From positions 3,005,501-3,069,500 of the forward strand of contig NZ_CP022684.1 in the NCBI RefSeq assembly GCF_002863865.1: a stretch of DNA of 64,000 bases. Reading direction: 5' to 3'. The notes beneath the pieces are model-generated. The model was given only the letters and a program-made list of their open reading frames with translations, was not told the origin of the DNA and did no database searches. Position 1 is the stretch's first letter. Every line of letters starts with the position of its first letter. Source of the stretch: Ketobacter alkanivorans. Its GTDB lineage: Bacteria > Pseudomonadota > Gammaproteobacteria > Pseudomonadales > Ketobacteraceae. Below are positions 36,713 to 45,359 of the stretch, one piece after another. Both the position numbers and the translations under genes were made by a program.

Positions 36713-37750
36713 GTGCCCCAAAAGCCCGGCTCCCTGCGGGGAGCAAATCCCCGCGTGGGGGTGATTGCAGATTCAACACTGCAACGACACGTGGTTTGCA
36801 AAACCATAGAGTCGGTGGGCTACGGCGTGGCGGTGACTCTATCGCCAGACAAAGTCAGTGATGACATTATTTGTGGTGACAAGGCCGATGTCTGGTTGGT
36901 GGACATAGAAGATGAGGATAAGTGGTCGGATTTTATCGTGCATTTGTTTGAATCTTCCACTGCCCCTATTTTGCTGGGCGAAGGCAATGCTCCTAGTGTT
37001 AGCACCCTGCAATTCCAGCGCTGGGAAAGAAAGATTTACGCCAAGCTGAAAGACATCGTGGGCAAGCCCATGCCGGTGGATGAAACCATCACCAGTCTGG
37101 TGAGCGTCGAACATGAACCGGCGCAGGCATGCGAAGAGCATGCGGTTGAAGACGGTGAACCGGCATCCAATGTCTGGGTATTGGGGGCCTCCCTGGGTGG
37201 CCCTGCTGCGGTGAAAGAGTTTCTGGATGCATTGCCACCGGCACTGCCCATCGCCTTTGTTATTGCCCAGCATATTGATCCCGGCTTTCAGGATACCTTG
37301 AGCAAGGTGTGGGGTCGCAACTCCCATTTTAAATTCAAGCCTCCTGTTGCAGGCCGTTGCCTCAGTCACGGGGAGATCATGATTGCTCCTATTGAGCAGG
37401 TAATGACGCTGAATCAGTTTGCCCGGGTGGAACTGTACGAAGAGCAGTGGGAAGGGCCCTACGCCCCATCCATCGATCAGGTTATGTCGCTGATGGCGGA
37501 TCGCTACGGAGTGCAAACTGGCGCTATACTGTTCAGCGGCATGGGAAACGATGGTGCCATCTCTGCCGCCAAGCTGAGACAAATGGGCATCGAAGTATGG
37601 GCGCAGACAGCCGATACCTGTGCCAACAGCTCGCAGCCGGATTCGGCTCGGGCCACCGGTTGTGTGACTTTTAGCGGCTCCCCCAAGGAGCTGGCCAGGA
37701 AACTGGTTGAATACACCTCGGAGTTCTACTCCGAATCACTACTTAATTAA
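36713..37750 (+). CDS. chpB: ChpB, CheB-type methylesterase
   Basis: 345 residues from a GTG that follows the chpA stop immediately. The C-terminal half (about residues 145-340) is the CheB methylesterase with GASLGGPAAV (catalytic Ser), AQHIDPGF (His) and SGMGNDGA (Asp). It removes methyl groups from PilJ. The N-terminal 110 residues resemble a receiver but with poor pocket conservation (VIADST, LVDIED), so phosphorylation control is doubtful. It opposes PilK. Confidence 0.92.
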   Translation: MPQKPGSLRGANPRVGVIADSTLQRHVVCKTIESVGYGVAVTLSPDKVSDDIICGDKADVWLVDIEDEDKWSDFIVHLFESSTAPILLGEGNAPSVSTLQFQRWERKIYAKLKDIVGKPMPVDETITSLVSVEHEPAQACEEHAVEDGEPASNVWVLGASLGGPAAVKEFLDALPPALPIAFVIAQHIDPGFQDTLSKVWGRNSHFKFKPPVAGRCLSHGEIMIAPIEQVMTLNQFARVELYEEQWEGPYAPSIDQVMSLMADRYGVQTGAILFSGMGNDGAISAAKLRQMGIEVWAQTADTCANSSQPDSARATGCVTFSGSPKELARKLVEYTSEFYSESLLN

Positions 37751-37762
37751 ACGGATAACGCC

Positions 37763-38212
37763 ATGGCTGAACTACCTGAACAAATTGCCAGCTTATTGAT
37801 TCCCATGATCGGACGCCCCCTGTTGCTGCCCAACGTGGCGGTGGCGGAAATCGTGGGCTGGGATCAACCGGAGAAGCAGGAAGGCAGCCCCGACTGGCTG
37901 TTAGGCAAGATCGAATGGCGGGGCGTTGAGTTGCCGGTGGTGTCACTTGAGCTGATGAACGATCTGGAAATCGAAGATGCCTCTTTGGGCCAGCGCTTGG
38001 CGGTGATTAATGGTGTTGGTGAGTGCAAATTGCCGTTCTACGCGATTTCTGTGCAGGGTATTCCCCGGCTGGTGCGGGTATACCCAGAAGAAATGGGCAG
38101 CGAGGAACCCTCGCAAGATCGTGCCTATGACACCTTGGTTATGGTCAGTGGCGAGCGTGCCGTAATACCTGATCTGGTCAATGTCGAACGTGAATTGAAT
38201 CAGGTGGTATAA
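37763..38212 (+). CDS. chpC: ChpC, CheW-like protein of the Chp system
   Basis: 149 residues with a single CheW-like domain (IGRPLLLPNVAVAEIVGW, GKIEWRGVELPVVSLE). The second adaptor of the Pil-Chp array, which may couple other receptors to ChpA. It is the last gene of the operon here; the chpD and chpE genes that follow in Pseudomonas are not present and rsmE converges 13 bp later. Confidence 0.9.
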   Translation: MAELPEQIASLLIPMIGRPLLLPNVAVAEIVGWDQPEKQEGSPDWLLGKIEWRGVELPVVSLELMNDLEIEDASLGQRLAVINGVGECKLPFYAISVQGIPRLVRVYPEEMGSEEPSQDRAYDTLVMVSGERAVIPDLVNVERELNQVV

Positions 38213-38225
38213 GCGGGCTTTTGGG

Positions 38226-38960
38226 CTACAGCAGAAAATCCCCCCAACTGAGCTGAATCAGGCTCAGCAGAACCACCGGTGCGGTTTCGGTGCGCCACAC
38301 CCGCGGCCCCAGCGTAATGCAGTCAAAACCCAGATCCTTGGTCTGTTCCACCTCCTCGTCGGCAAAGCCACCTTCCGGCCCCACCGCAAAGCACAGGCTA
38401 GAAGGAGCCTCCGCGTTAAATGGGTTGCCGGGCAGATCTTCGGTGTGCAGAATCCACTTTTTATCCGCTTCCACCGCCTCTGCCCATTGCAGCAGTGGCT
38501 GAGGGGGGTTGATGGTAGGAATAATATTCATGCCGCACTGTTCACAGGCACTGATCAGTAGATGCCGCCACTGATCCAGCTTTTTCTCCAGCCGCGCACC
38601 TTTCAGTTTCACTTCACAGCGCTGGCTGAATAGGGGGGTGATCTCACTCACTCCAAGCTCCACTGCTTTTTGCAGGGCGTAATCCATGTGATCACCCTTG
38701 CCCATCACCTGGCCCAGATGGATCTGAACCGGGGAGGCCCGATCCGCTTCGTTGAAGAATGTGAGTTCCACCGCCACAGATTTATTACCCACCGCCGCGA
38801 TCTGTCCGTGGTATTCGCCGCCGGTACCGTTAAACAGGATAACCGGGTCGCCTTCCACCATGCGCAGTACTTTGCTAAGGTGACGGCTGCCGTTCTCATC
38901 CAATTGAACGGTGTTTCCTTCCAGCAAAGGCTGGTTCTGAAAAATTCGAGGCGTGCGCAT
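38226..38960 (-). CDS. rsmE: RsmE, 16S rRNA (uracil-1498-N3)-methyltransferase
   Basis: 244 residues of the SPOUT methyltransferase RsmE family, which methylates U1498 of 16S rRNA. The N-terminal PUA-like domain (DENGSRHLSKVLRMVEGD) is followed by the knot region with KAVELGVSEITPLFSQRCEVK and the SAM-binding loop CFAVGPEGGFADEEV near the C-terminus. In Pseudomonas it also lies close to the chp genes and bioA. Confidence 0.95.
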   Translation of the reverse strand: MRTPRIFQNQPLLEGNTVQLDENGSRHLSKVLRMVEGDPVILFNGTGGEYHGQIAAVGNKSVAVELTFFNEADRASPVQIHLGQVMGKGDHMDYALQKAVELGVSEITPLFSQRCEVKLKGARLEKKLDQWRHLLISACEQCGMNIIPTINPPQPLLQWAEAVEADKKWILHTEDLPGNPFNAEAPSSLCFAVGPEGGFADEEVEQTKDLGFDCITLGPRVWRTETAPVVLLSLIQLSWGDFLL

Positions 38961-39086
38961 AAGTCTGTTTGAATCGCCAATCTGAGTGGGTGTATCCCCA
39001 TTTTAGAACAGAATATGCCTGCCTGTCTCAGTCCACCTGCGTGGCTGTACTCAATGGGTAATTAATAGGTCGTTAAAGGGTGTGTT

Positions 39087-39458
39087 ATGACAAAACTGAT
39101 CGGTTATGTGTTTCTGATCCTGGGCATTGGCTTGTTGCTGATGGGCATCAATCAGCTTGGGTTATATGTGCAAAAGCCGGAAACGTTTCCCATCTACCAG
39201 GCGCTGATTAGCCTGCCTGAGTCGGATCGCACTCTGCAGTTACAGCAAGGCTCCATGGTGTTGCCGGTGGGCTTCTTTAAAATAAGCGGCATGCTATCCA
39301 TTCTGTTGACGGCGTTCCTGTTGGTGTCCGTGGTGCGATTGTTGGTTTCCACCGGCGTAGGCATGATGAAATCCAACACGCAGGATCTTGCTCGTCAGCT
39401 TATTGCTGAAATCCGCAAGCAAGGCAAGTCTGACTATGATGGCAGTGACCTGTCATGA
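39087..39458 (+). CDS. Small membrane protein of unknown function
   Basis: 123 residues, not recognised. Two transmembrane helices are visible (about residues 4-26, LIGYVFLILGIGLLLMGIN, and 66-90, ISGMLSILLTAFLLVSVVRL), with a polar loop between them and a charged cytoplasmic tail. A GTG-rich ribosome region lies upstream. Its stop overlaps the start of the following DinB-family gene (ATGA), so the two are probably co-expressed. Confidence 0.65.
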   Translation: MTKLIGYVFLILGIGLLLMGINQLGLYVQKPETFPIYQALISLPESDRTLQLQQGSMVLPVGFFKISGMLSILLTAFLLVSVVRLLVSTGVGMMKSNTQDLARQLIAEIRKQGKSDYDGSDLS

Positions 39459-39979
39459 TGGATGCATTCATCACGTTTGCACGTTATAACCGCAAGATGA
39501 ATGCACAGATCTATGATGTCTGCGCTCAGCTGGATCAAGGGCAGTTGGAGGCCGATCGGGGGGCTTTCTTTGGTTCTATTTACTGCACCTTGAACCACAT
39601 TATGATTGCCGACCTGTATTGGCTGCAGCGAGTAACCAAGCAGCCTTCGCCCTTGGTTGACAGTGCGGGGGAGCCGCTGCGGATACAAGCCCTTGATCAG
39701 ATTTTGTATGAGCAGCTGGCGACCCTGTCCCATTGGCGCAGCATAATAGATGACCGCATCGTGGCCTGTGTGGAGGCTCTGGCACAGGAGTCAGCAGACC
39801 TGTCCCGCACATTGGATCATCGCCTGATGGATGGCAGCGTGGTTCAATTTACGTTGAATAAAGCCCTTTGCCACTGGTTCAATCATCAGACCCACCATCG
39901 TGGTCAAGTGACCACGATATTAAGCCAATTACATATCGACTTTGGTGTGACGGATCTGTTGCTTATGGAATTGGATTAA
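39455..39979 (+). CDS. DinB-family (metal-dependent four-helix bundle) protein
   Basis: 174 residues of the DinB/YfiT-like fold. The metal-binding histidines are suggested by LNHIMIADLYWL (His48) and HWFNHQTHHRGQ (near residues 139-147), the usual positions of the triad. Members are often thiol-dependent transferases or of unknown function; this is not the DNA polymerase DinB. Starts inside the stop codon of the upstream membrane protein gene; its stop abuts that of bioA. Confidence 0.8.
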   Translation: MMDAFITFARYNRKMNAQIYDVCAQLDQGQLEADRGAFFGSIYCTLNHIMIADLYWLQRVTKQPSPLVDSAGEPLRIQALDQILYEQLATLSHWRSIIDDRIVACVEALAQESADLSRTLDHRLMDGSVVQFTLNKALCHWFNHQTHHRGQVTTILSQLHIDFGVTDLLLMELD

Positions 39980-41329
39980 TCAGCGGGTTGCCAGTTCAAT
40001 CCCTTCCCATGCTACCTTGGCCAGATGATCTATTTGATCTTCAGTAATAATGTACGGCGGCATGAAGTACACCACATTGCCCAGCGGCCGTAGCAGTGCC
40101 TGGTTTTTCAAGCCATGCTCGTAGACGCGCAGGCCACGGCGTTCCTGCCAAGGAAACGGCGTTCTAGTGGTTTTATCCTGCACCATTTCAATGGCCAGTA
40201 TCATCCCCGTCTGACGCACCTCTGCCACGTTGGGGTGATCAGCGAAATGCGCGGTGGCATCCGCCATTTTCTGAATCAGTTTTTGATTGTTGGCGATGAC
40301 ATTGTCCTGCTCAAAAATATCCAGCGTTGCCAGGGCTGCTGCACAGGCCAGAGGGTTGCCGGTGTAGCTGTGGGAATGCAGAAAGCCGCGCAGAGTATCG
40401 TAATCGTCATAGAATCCCTGGTAGATCCGATCATGGGTCAACACGGCGCAGAGGGGCAGATAGCCACCGGTCAAGCCTTTCGACAGGCAAAGGAAGTCCG
40501 GTGTGATGCCAGCCTGTTCGCAGGCAAACAGCGTCCCGGTACGGCCGAAACCCACCGCAATTTCATCGGCAATCAGATGCACATTGTAGCGATCGCAGGC
40601 TGCTCGCAATTTGGTCAGATAAACCGGGTGGTACATGCGCATGCTGCCTGCACACTGCACCAGGGGCTCTACAATCACCGCGCAGATTTCCTCGTGCTTC
40701 TCTGCCAGCAATTGCTCCATGGCTACCGCCTGGCGCAGGCTGTAATCCTCCCAGCTTTCGCCGGGCTCCCGGTTGTAGCAATCGGGGCTGGGGGCCGTGA
40801 AGGTCGTCATCAGCAGGGGTTCATAGGTTTTCTTGTAGAGATCCACGTTGCCCACGGCTAATGCAGCCAGGGTTTCACCATGGTAGGAATTACTCAGGGT
40901 CACGAACTTGGTTTTACGGGTGTTGCCCTGGTTGAGCCAGAAGTGAAAGCTCATTTTCAGCGCGACTTCTATGCCGGAGGAGCCGTTGTCGGCATAAAAG
41001 CAACGGTTCAGCCCCTCAGGTGTGATCGCCACCAGCCGTTCTGATAGTTCGATCACCGGCTCATGACTGAAACCGGCAAGAATCACGTGTTCAAGGTTGT
41101 CCAGCTGATGCTTGATGCGATCATTGATGCGTGGATTGGCGTGTCCGAACAGGTTCACCCACCATGAACTCACCACATCCATATAGCGATTGCCCTCAAA
41201 ATCCTCCAGCCAGATGCCTTCACCTTTTTTAATGGGGATGATGGGCAGGGTTTCATGATCCTTCATCTGTGTGCAAGGGTGCCACAATACTTGAAGATCT
41301 CGCTGCATAAGGCTGTTATTCAATGACAT
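39980..41329 (-). CDS. bioA: BioA, adenosylmethionine-8-amino-7-oxononanoate aminotransferase
   Basis: 449 residues of the class III aminotransferase fold; converts 7-keto-8-aminopelargonate to 7,8-diaminopelargonate in biotin synthesis using SAM as amino donor. Conserved blocks are LWHPCTQMKDHE, SSWWVNLFGHANP, YADNGSSGIEVALK, DEIAVGFGRTG and the PLP-lysine region LSKGLTGGYLPL. The frame extends to an ATG at 41422 with a GGGGAAGGG ribosome site, which would add a 31-residue N-terminus; I choose 41329 because it matches the family start (MSLNNSLMQRDLQVLWHP). No other bio genes are adjacent. Confidence 0.93.
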   Translation of the reverse strand: MSLNNSLMQRDLQVLWHPCTQMKDHETLPIIPIKKGEGIWLEDFEGNRYMDVVSSWWVNLFGHANPRINDRIKHQLDNLEHVILAGFSHEPVIELSERLVAITPEGLNRCFYADNGSSGIEVALKMSFHFWLNQGNTRKTKFVTLSNSYHGETLAALAVGNVDLYKKTYEPLLMTTFTAPSPDCYNREPGESWEDYSLRQAVAMEQLLAEKHEEICAVIVEPLVQCAGSMRMYHPVYLTKLRAACDRYNVHLIADEIAVGFGRTGTLFACEQAGITPDFLCLSKGLTGGYLPLCAVLTHDRIYQGFYDDYDTLRGFLHSHSYTGNPLACAAALATLDIFEQDNVIANNQKLIQKMADATAHFADHPNVAEVRQTGMILAIEMVQDKTTRTPFPWQERRGLRVYEHGLKNQALLRPLGNVVYFMPPYIITEDQIDHLAKVAWEGIELATR

Positions 41330-41367
41330 TTTGTTACCGGACAGGCGGAGGGTGAGGGCATTAGGGT

Positions 41368-41384
41368 AAGCACATGATGTGCTT
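41368..41384. promoter_or_regulatory. Palindrome upstream of the glutamine synthetase promoter
   Basis: AAGCACAT (41368-41375), one central G, then ATGTGCTT (41377-41384). A perfect dyad 56 bp upstream of the sigma-54 element, where an enhancer-binding protein could sit. The core GCAC-N5-GTGC resembles but is two bases tighter than the classical NtrC site GCAC-N7-GTGC. It also lies in the bioA 5' region and could instead act there. Confidence 0.45.
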
Positions 41385-41439
41385 TGCGCAAGCTCTGCCT
41401 TGCGAATGCCTGCAGAAGCCATAGCCCTTCCCCATAACG

Positions 41440-41455
41440 TGGCTCATCTATTGCA
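41440..41455 (+). promoter_or_regulatory. Sigma-54 (-24/-12) promoter of the type III glutamine synthetase gene
   Basis: TGGC (41440-41443) and TTGCA (41451-41455) give the invariant GG-N10-GC spacing of RpoN promoters; full match TGGCTCATCTATTGCA. Transcription would start near 41466, leaving about 70 bases of leader before the ATG at 41539. Nitrogen-responsive RpoN control suits a glutamine synthetase. Confidence 0.65.
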
Positions 41456-41538
41456 GCGCGATCCCTGCGTCGTCACAAAGTGCGCTATGCGACTCTTGCT
41501 GTGATTTATTCAAATGTATTCTTTTTAGGGGACTCAAG

Positions 41539-43713
41539 ATGAGTGGAAACCAAGCTCGCCTTAACGCCATTGCTGGCATTACCAATCGTAAACCAGTGGA
41601 TGTCGAGATGCCGCTGCCACTGAACAAGATCTGGGCAGATGATGTGTTTAATCTGGCTACCATGGAAGAATGCCTGTCGAAAAGCGCGTTCAAAGCCATG
41701 AAGAAAACGGTTCACACCGGAGCCGAGCTGGATCCGGGCACGGCGGATATTGTCGCTGCCGCCATGAAAGACTGGGCGATGTCGAAGGGCGTAAAGTTCT
41801 TCTCCCACATCTTCTATCCCATGACCAACGCCACTGCAGAAAAGCATGACGGCTTTATCGTCACCAATTCCGATGGCGGGGCCATCACTGAATTTACCGG
41901 CAGCCTGCTGATCAAGGGCGAACCCGATGGGTCTTCGTTCCCCAATGGCAGTCTGCGTATGACCAATGCCGCCCGTGGCTATACGGCTTGGGATCCCACC
42001 AGCCCGGCCTACGTCATGCATACGGATAACGGCGCTACGTTGATGATTCCCAGCGTATTTTTGTCCTGGACCGGGGAAGCCCTGGACAAAAAGATCCCGC
42101 TGATGCGCTCCAACGCCGCCATGAACATAGCGGCGAAAAAAGTCTTATCCCTGATGGGTGAAACCGAGATCGCCACCGTCAGTTCCAGCTGTGGTGCCGA
42201 GCAGGAATACTTTCTGATCGACGCCGGTCTGGCCGCTGCCAGGCCGGATCTGTTGTTGGCGGGCCGCTCATTGTTCGGCGCGTCACCCGCAAAGGGCCAG
42301 CAGTTTGATGACCAATACTTTGGTGCCATCCCTGAACGGGTCCAAGTGTTCATGCAGGCACTGGAAGACAAGCTGTATCGCTTAGGCATTCCGGCCAAAA
42401 CCCACCACAACGAAGTGGCGCCCGGACAGTTTGAGATCGCCCCCTATTATGAGAGCGCCAACGTGGCATCGGATCACCAGCAGATGTTGATGACCCTGCT
42501 GAAGATCACCGCTAAACAGCATGGCTTCGTCTGCCTGCTGCACGAAAAGCCCTTTGCCGGAGTCAATGGTTCGGGCAAGCATGTCAATTGGTCGGTGGGC
42601 AATGCCACCCAGGGGAACCTGCTTGATCCCGGCAAAACCCCGAACGACAACCTCAACTTTCTGCTGTTTTGTGGTGCAGTAATCCGTGGTGTGCATCTCT
42701 ACGGTCCATTATTGCGGGCTGTTATCGCATCGGCTTCCAACGATCACCGCCTGGGAGCCAACGAGGCACCACCGGCCATTCTTTCGGTGTATCTGGGGGA
42801 CCAGCTGGAAAAACTGTTCATGGACATTAAGGAAGGCACCATTGGCGAGCTGCTCAGTGGCGGAATGATGGACATCGGGCTGGCGGAAATCCTCAAGTTC
42901 GAGCGGGATCCCGGCGACCGTAACCGTACCTCGCCCTTCGCCTTCACTGGCAACCGCTTTGAGTTCCGCGCGGTGGGTTCTTCAGCGTCGGTTTCTGGTC
43001 CCTTGATCGCCATGAACACCATGTTGGCCGACTCGCTGGATTGGATTGCCGACAGGTTGGCTCCGGCTCTGGCGAGCAGCGCAAGCCCGGCCGAAGCCGT
43101 GTTCAGTGTGCTGCAGGAGCTCATGTCCGAGCACAGCAATGTGATTTTTGGTGGCGACGGCTACTCCAGTGAGTGGCATCGTGCTGCCGTGGAAGAGCGT
43201 GGCCTGCAAAACATCCCCACCACCGCTGACGCCTTGCCTGCCCTATTAAGCCCGGAGGTGCAGGGCCTGTTCGAGCGCACAGGCGTACTGTCACCAAAAG
43301 AGGTGAACAGCCGCTACGAAGTCTACGCCGAACAATACATTCTCTCTATCGAGGTGGAAGCCAAGCTGGTAGTGGATATGGTCACCACCATGATCTACCC
43401 CGCAGCCATGGCCTATCTTTCTACCCTGACCTCAACACTGGTGGCCGCTCAGTCTCTATCTATATCTCTGGATACGGGTATTGCCAGCTCGATAGCGGAA
43501 ACCGCCAATGCCATGATGACGGCCGTGAGCACCCTCTCCGGCGCCCTGGCTTCCCATGACTTTGATTCCACCGAAGCCCATATGAAGTTCTGTGCCGACA
43601 CCTTGTGCGGCATGATGCTGGCTGTCCGTGCCGAAGCCGACAAGCTGGAATCCTTGGTGGATGACCAGTTGTGGCCCCTGCCCAAATATCAGGAAATGTT
43701 GTTCATGCGCTAG
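41539..43713 (+). CDS. glnN: Type III glutamine synthetase (GlnN-like)
   Basis: 724 residues, the length and architecture of GSIII, not the 470-residue GSI. Hallmarks are CGAEQEYFLID (218-228), NGSGKHVNWS (343-352), NDHRLGANEAPP and TGNRFEFRAVGSS. It joins ammonia to glutamate with ATP. GSIII is best known from Bacteroidetes, cyanobacteria and some protists and is less common in gammaproteobacteria, so it probably supplements a GlnA encoded elsewhere. It is monocistronic: a sigma-54 promoter precedes it and a strong hairpin follows. The RpoN promoter suggests induction when nitrogen is short. Confidence 0.92.
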   Translation: MSGNQARLNAIAGITNRKPVDVEMPLPLNKIWADDVFNLATMEECLSKSAFKAMKKTVHTGAELDPGTADIVAAAMKDWAMSKGVKFFSHIFYPMTNATAEKHDGFIVTNSDGGAITEFTGSLLIKGEPDGSSFPNGSLRMTNAARGYTAWDPTSPAYVMHTDNGATLMIPSVFLSWTGEALDKKIPLMRSNAAMNIAAKKVLSLMGETEIATVSSSCGAEQEYFLIDAGLAAARPDLLLAGRSLFGASPAKGQQFDDQYFGAIPERVQVFMQALEDKLYRLGIPAKTHHNEVAPGQFEIAPYYESANVASDHQQMLMTLLKITAKQHGFVCLLHEKPFAGVNGSGKHVNWSVGNATQGNLLDPGKTPNDNLNFLLFCGAVIRGVHLYGPLLRAVIASASNDHRLGANEAPPAILSVYLGDQLEKLFMDIKEGTIGELLSGGMMDIGLAEILKFERDPGDRNRTSPFAFTGNRFEFRAVGSSASVSGPLIAMNTMLADSLDWIADRLAPALASSASPAEAVFSVLQELMSEHSNVIFGGDGYSSEWHRAAVEERGLQNIPTTADALPALLSPEVQGLFERTGVLSPKEVNSRYEVYAEQYILSIEVEAKLVVDMVTTMIYPAAMAYLSTLTSTLVAAQSLSISLDTGIASSIAETANAMMTAVSTLSGALASHDFDSTEAHMKFCADTLCGMMLAVRAEADKLESLVDDQLWPLPKYQEMLFMR

Positions 43714-43736
43714 CAATTGCACGGAGCGGAGTCAAC

Positions 43737-43779
43737 AAAGGCTTTACGGTGGTGCCCATAGCACAGCCGTAAAGCCTTT
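43737..43779 (+). terminator. Terminator hairpin after glnN
   Basis: A perfect 13-bp stem: AAAGGCTTTACGG (43737-43749) with CCGTAAAGCCTTT (43767-43779), and an inner GTGC/GCAC pairing. It starts 24 bp after the stop. The tail (CTGTTAG) is only moderately U-rich. Confidence 0.75.
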
Positions 43780-44088
43780 CTGTTAGCTAGTGTGCCATTT
43801 TAATAATGACTTTTTAATCAGAGGGTTGGGGTGGCTTCAGTCGAATTTCTGATCAGCTCTACCAGCCAGCGCCATGCCGGTGTATTCCGTCTTGCTGACC
43901 CGCCACAGCAAACCGACCTGACAAAATCAGCAACAAAAAGTAGCCCTTTCTACTTCAAAAGCACTTTTCAGGCCACAGGTTTCATATAGAATGCTCGATC
44001 GACCCGGCAGCCTCCTTGATTTGTACAAGATTCTGGTATGCGCTTTACTAAACGCTGGGATTAACAATGATCAGAGGAGACGTAACTG
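43780..44088 (+). other. Gene-free stretch before speC
   Basis: Together with the terminator this makes a 375-bp gap. I see no gene. It holds a 6-bp stem (AAGTAG/CTACTT, 43938-43955) with loop CCCTTT, a TATAGA -10-like sequence at 43985-43990 without a good -35, and the speC ribosome site AGAGGAGA at 44072-44079. A control region for speC is likely but unresolved. Confidence 0.4.
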
Positions 44089-45258
44089 GTGGAACATAAA
44101 GTTGAAATTGAAGATTATTACACTCCCGAAGTGTTTCAGCGTCTGAAGGCGCTTGCTGATACCAAGGATACTCCGTTTGTCGTAATCGACACGGAATCCA
44201 TTCGAAATCAGTATGATGAGTTGGTGACCAATTTTCCAAAAGCCAGCATTTATTATGCGGTTAAAGCCAACCCGGCCAACGAAATTCTGGCACTGCTGGC
44301 GGAGAAAGGCTCCAGTTTCGATATCGCCTCCACCTATGAGCTTGATAAAGTGATGGCCCATGGGGTATCGCCTGATCGCATCAGTTTTGGCAATACCATC
44401 AAGAAAAGCAAAGATGTGCGTTACTTCTACGAGAAAGGCGTGCGCCTGTTCTCGACCGACTCGGAAGCGGATCTGCGCAACATCGCAAAGGCAGCGCCGG
44501 GCTCCAAGATCTACGTGCGAATCCTGACTGAAGGTGCTCAAACCGCCGATTGGCCTTTGTCGCGCAAGTTTGGCTGCCAGCTGGATATGGCGCTGGATCT
44601 GTTGATCATGGCGCGGGATCTGGGGTTGATTCCCTATGGCATTTCATTCCACGTAGGATCGCAGCAGCATGATATCGGCTCTTGGGATGCGGCCATCGGT
44701 AAGGCCAAAATCGTCTTTGAACGTTTAAAGAAAGAAGACGGCATTGTTCTGAAAATGATCAATATGGGCGGTGGCTTTCCAGCCAATTACCTAAAGAAAA
44801 CCCACGATCTGGCCACCTACGCGCAAGAGATCAATCGTTTTCTGGAAGAAGACTTTGCTGAAGACATGCCTGAGATCATTCTGGAGCCAGGCCGTTCTCT
44901 GGTGGGTAATGCCGGTATCCTGGTGAGTGAAGTGGTGCTGATCTCCAAAAAATCCAGAACCGGGTTGAATCGCTGGATATTCACCGATGTGGGTAAATTC
45001 AGCGGCCTGGCCGAAACCATGGACGAATCCATCAAGTATCCGATCTATGTGGAGAAGAATGGTGAGTTGGAGGAAGCGGTTATTGCAGGCCCCACCTGTG
45101 ACAGCGTGGACATCATGTATGAGAACTACAAGTATGGCTTGCCGCTCAACCTGGCCATCGGTGATCGTATGTACTGGATTTCAACAGGCGCCTATACCAC
45201 CAGTTATTCCTCCGTTGAGTTCAATGGTTTCCCGCCGTTGAAAAGTTACTTCGTTTAG
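44089..45258 (+). CDS. speC: Ornithine decarboxylase (fold III, PLP-dependent)
   Basis: 389 residues of the alanine-racemase-fold decarboxylases, converting ornithine to putrescine. The PLP lysine is Lys59 in IYYAVKAN, with the neighbouring blocks FDIASTYELDKV, GNTIKKSKD and KFGCQLD. The C-terminal catalytic cysteine is Cys337 in GPTCDSVD. It closely resembles the Pseudomonas ornithine decarboxylase along its whole length; some relatives also use lysine. It starts at a GTG preceded by AGAGGAGA. A YtfL/PaeA-type exporter follows about 100 bp downstream on the same strand, suggesting linked synthesis and export of putrescine. Confidence 0.93.
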   Translation: MEHKVEIEDYYTPEVFQRLKALADTKDTPFVVIDTESIRNQYDELVTNFPKASIYYAVKANPANEILALLAEKGSSFDIASTYELDKVMAHGVSPDRISFGNTIKKSKDVRYFYEKGVRLFSTDSEADLRNIAKAAPGSKIYVRILTEGAQTADWPLSRKFGCQLDMALDLLIMARDLGLIPYGISFHVGSQQHDIGSWDAAIGKAKIVFERLKKEDGIVLKMINMGGGFPANYLKKTHDLATYAQEINRFLEEDFAEDMPEIILEPGRSLVGNAGILVSEVVLISKKSRTGLNRWIFTDVGKFSGLAETMDESIKYPIYVEKNGELEEAVIAGPTCDSVDIMYENYKYGLPLNLAIGDRMYWISTGAYTTSYSSVEFNGFPPLKSYFV

Positions 45259-45359
45259 TAGTCTTGCCTGTTTATTCACTCCGGGTTCGTTGTCAGGGCC
45301 TGGAGTGGATGCCCTGAATCGTTTGCGATTGTTTGCACTTCTTTGTGCATGGAGCCTCT

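Noticed and set aside
35569..36807. A 412-codon open frame antisense to the 3' part of chpA
   Set aside because: It lies wholly opposite the CheA/receiver coding region, its predicted protein is rich in His, Gln and Gly with no domain, and high GC codon use in chpA explains the lack of stops.
41368..41384. Reading the palindrome as a canonical NtrC site
   Set aside because: The half-sites are two bases closer than the consensus, so I list it only as an unassigned dyad.
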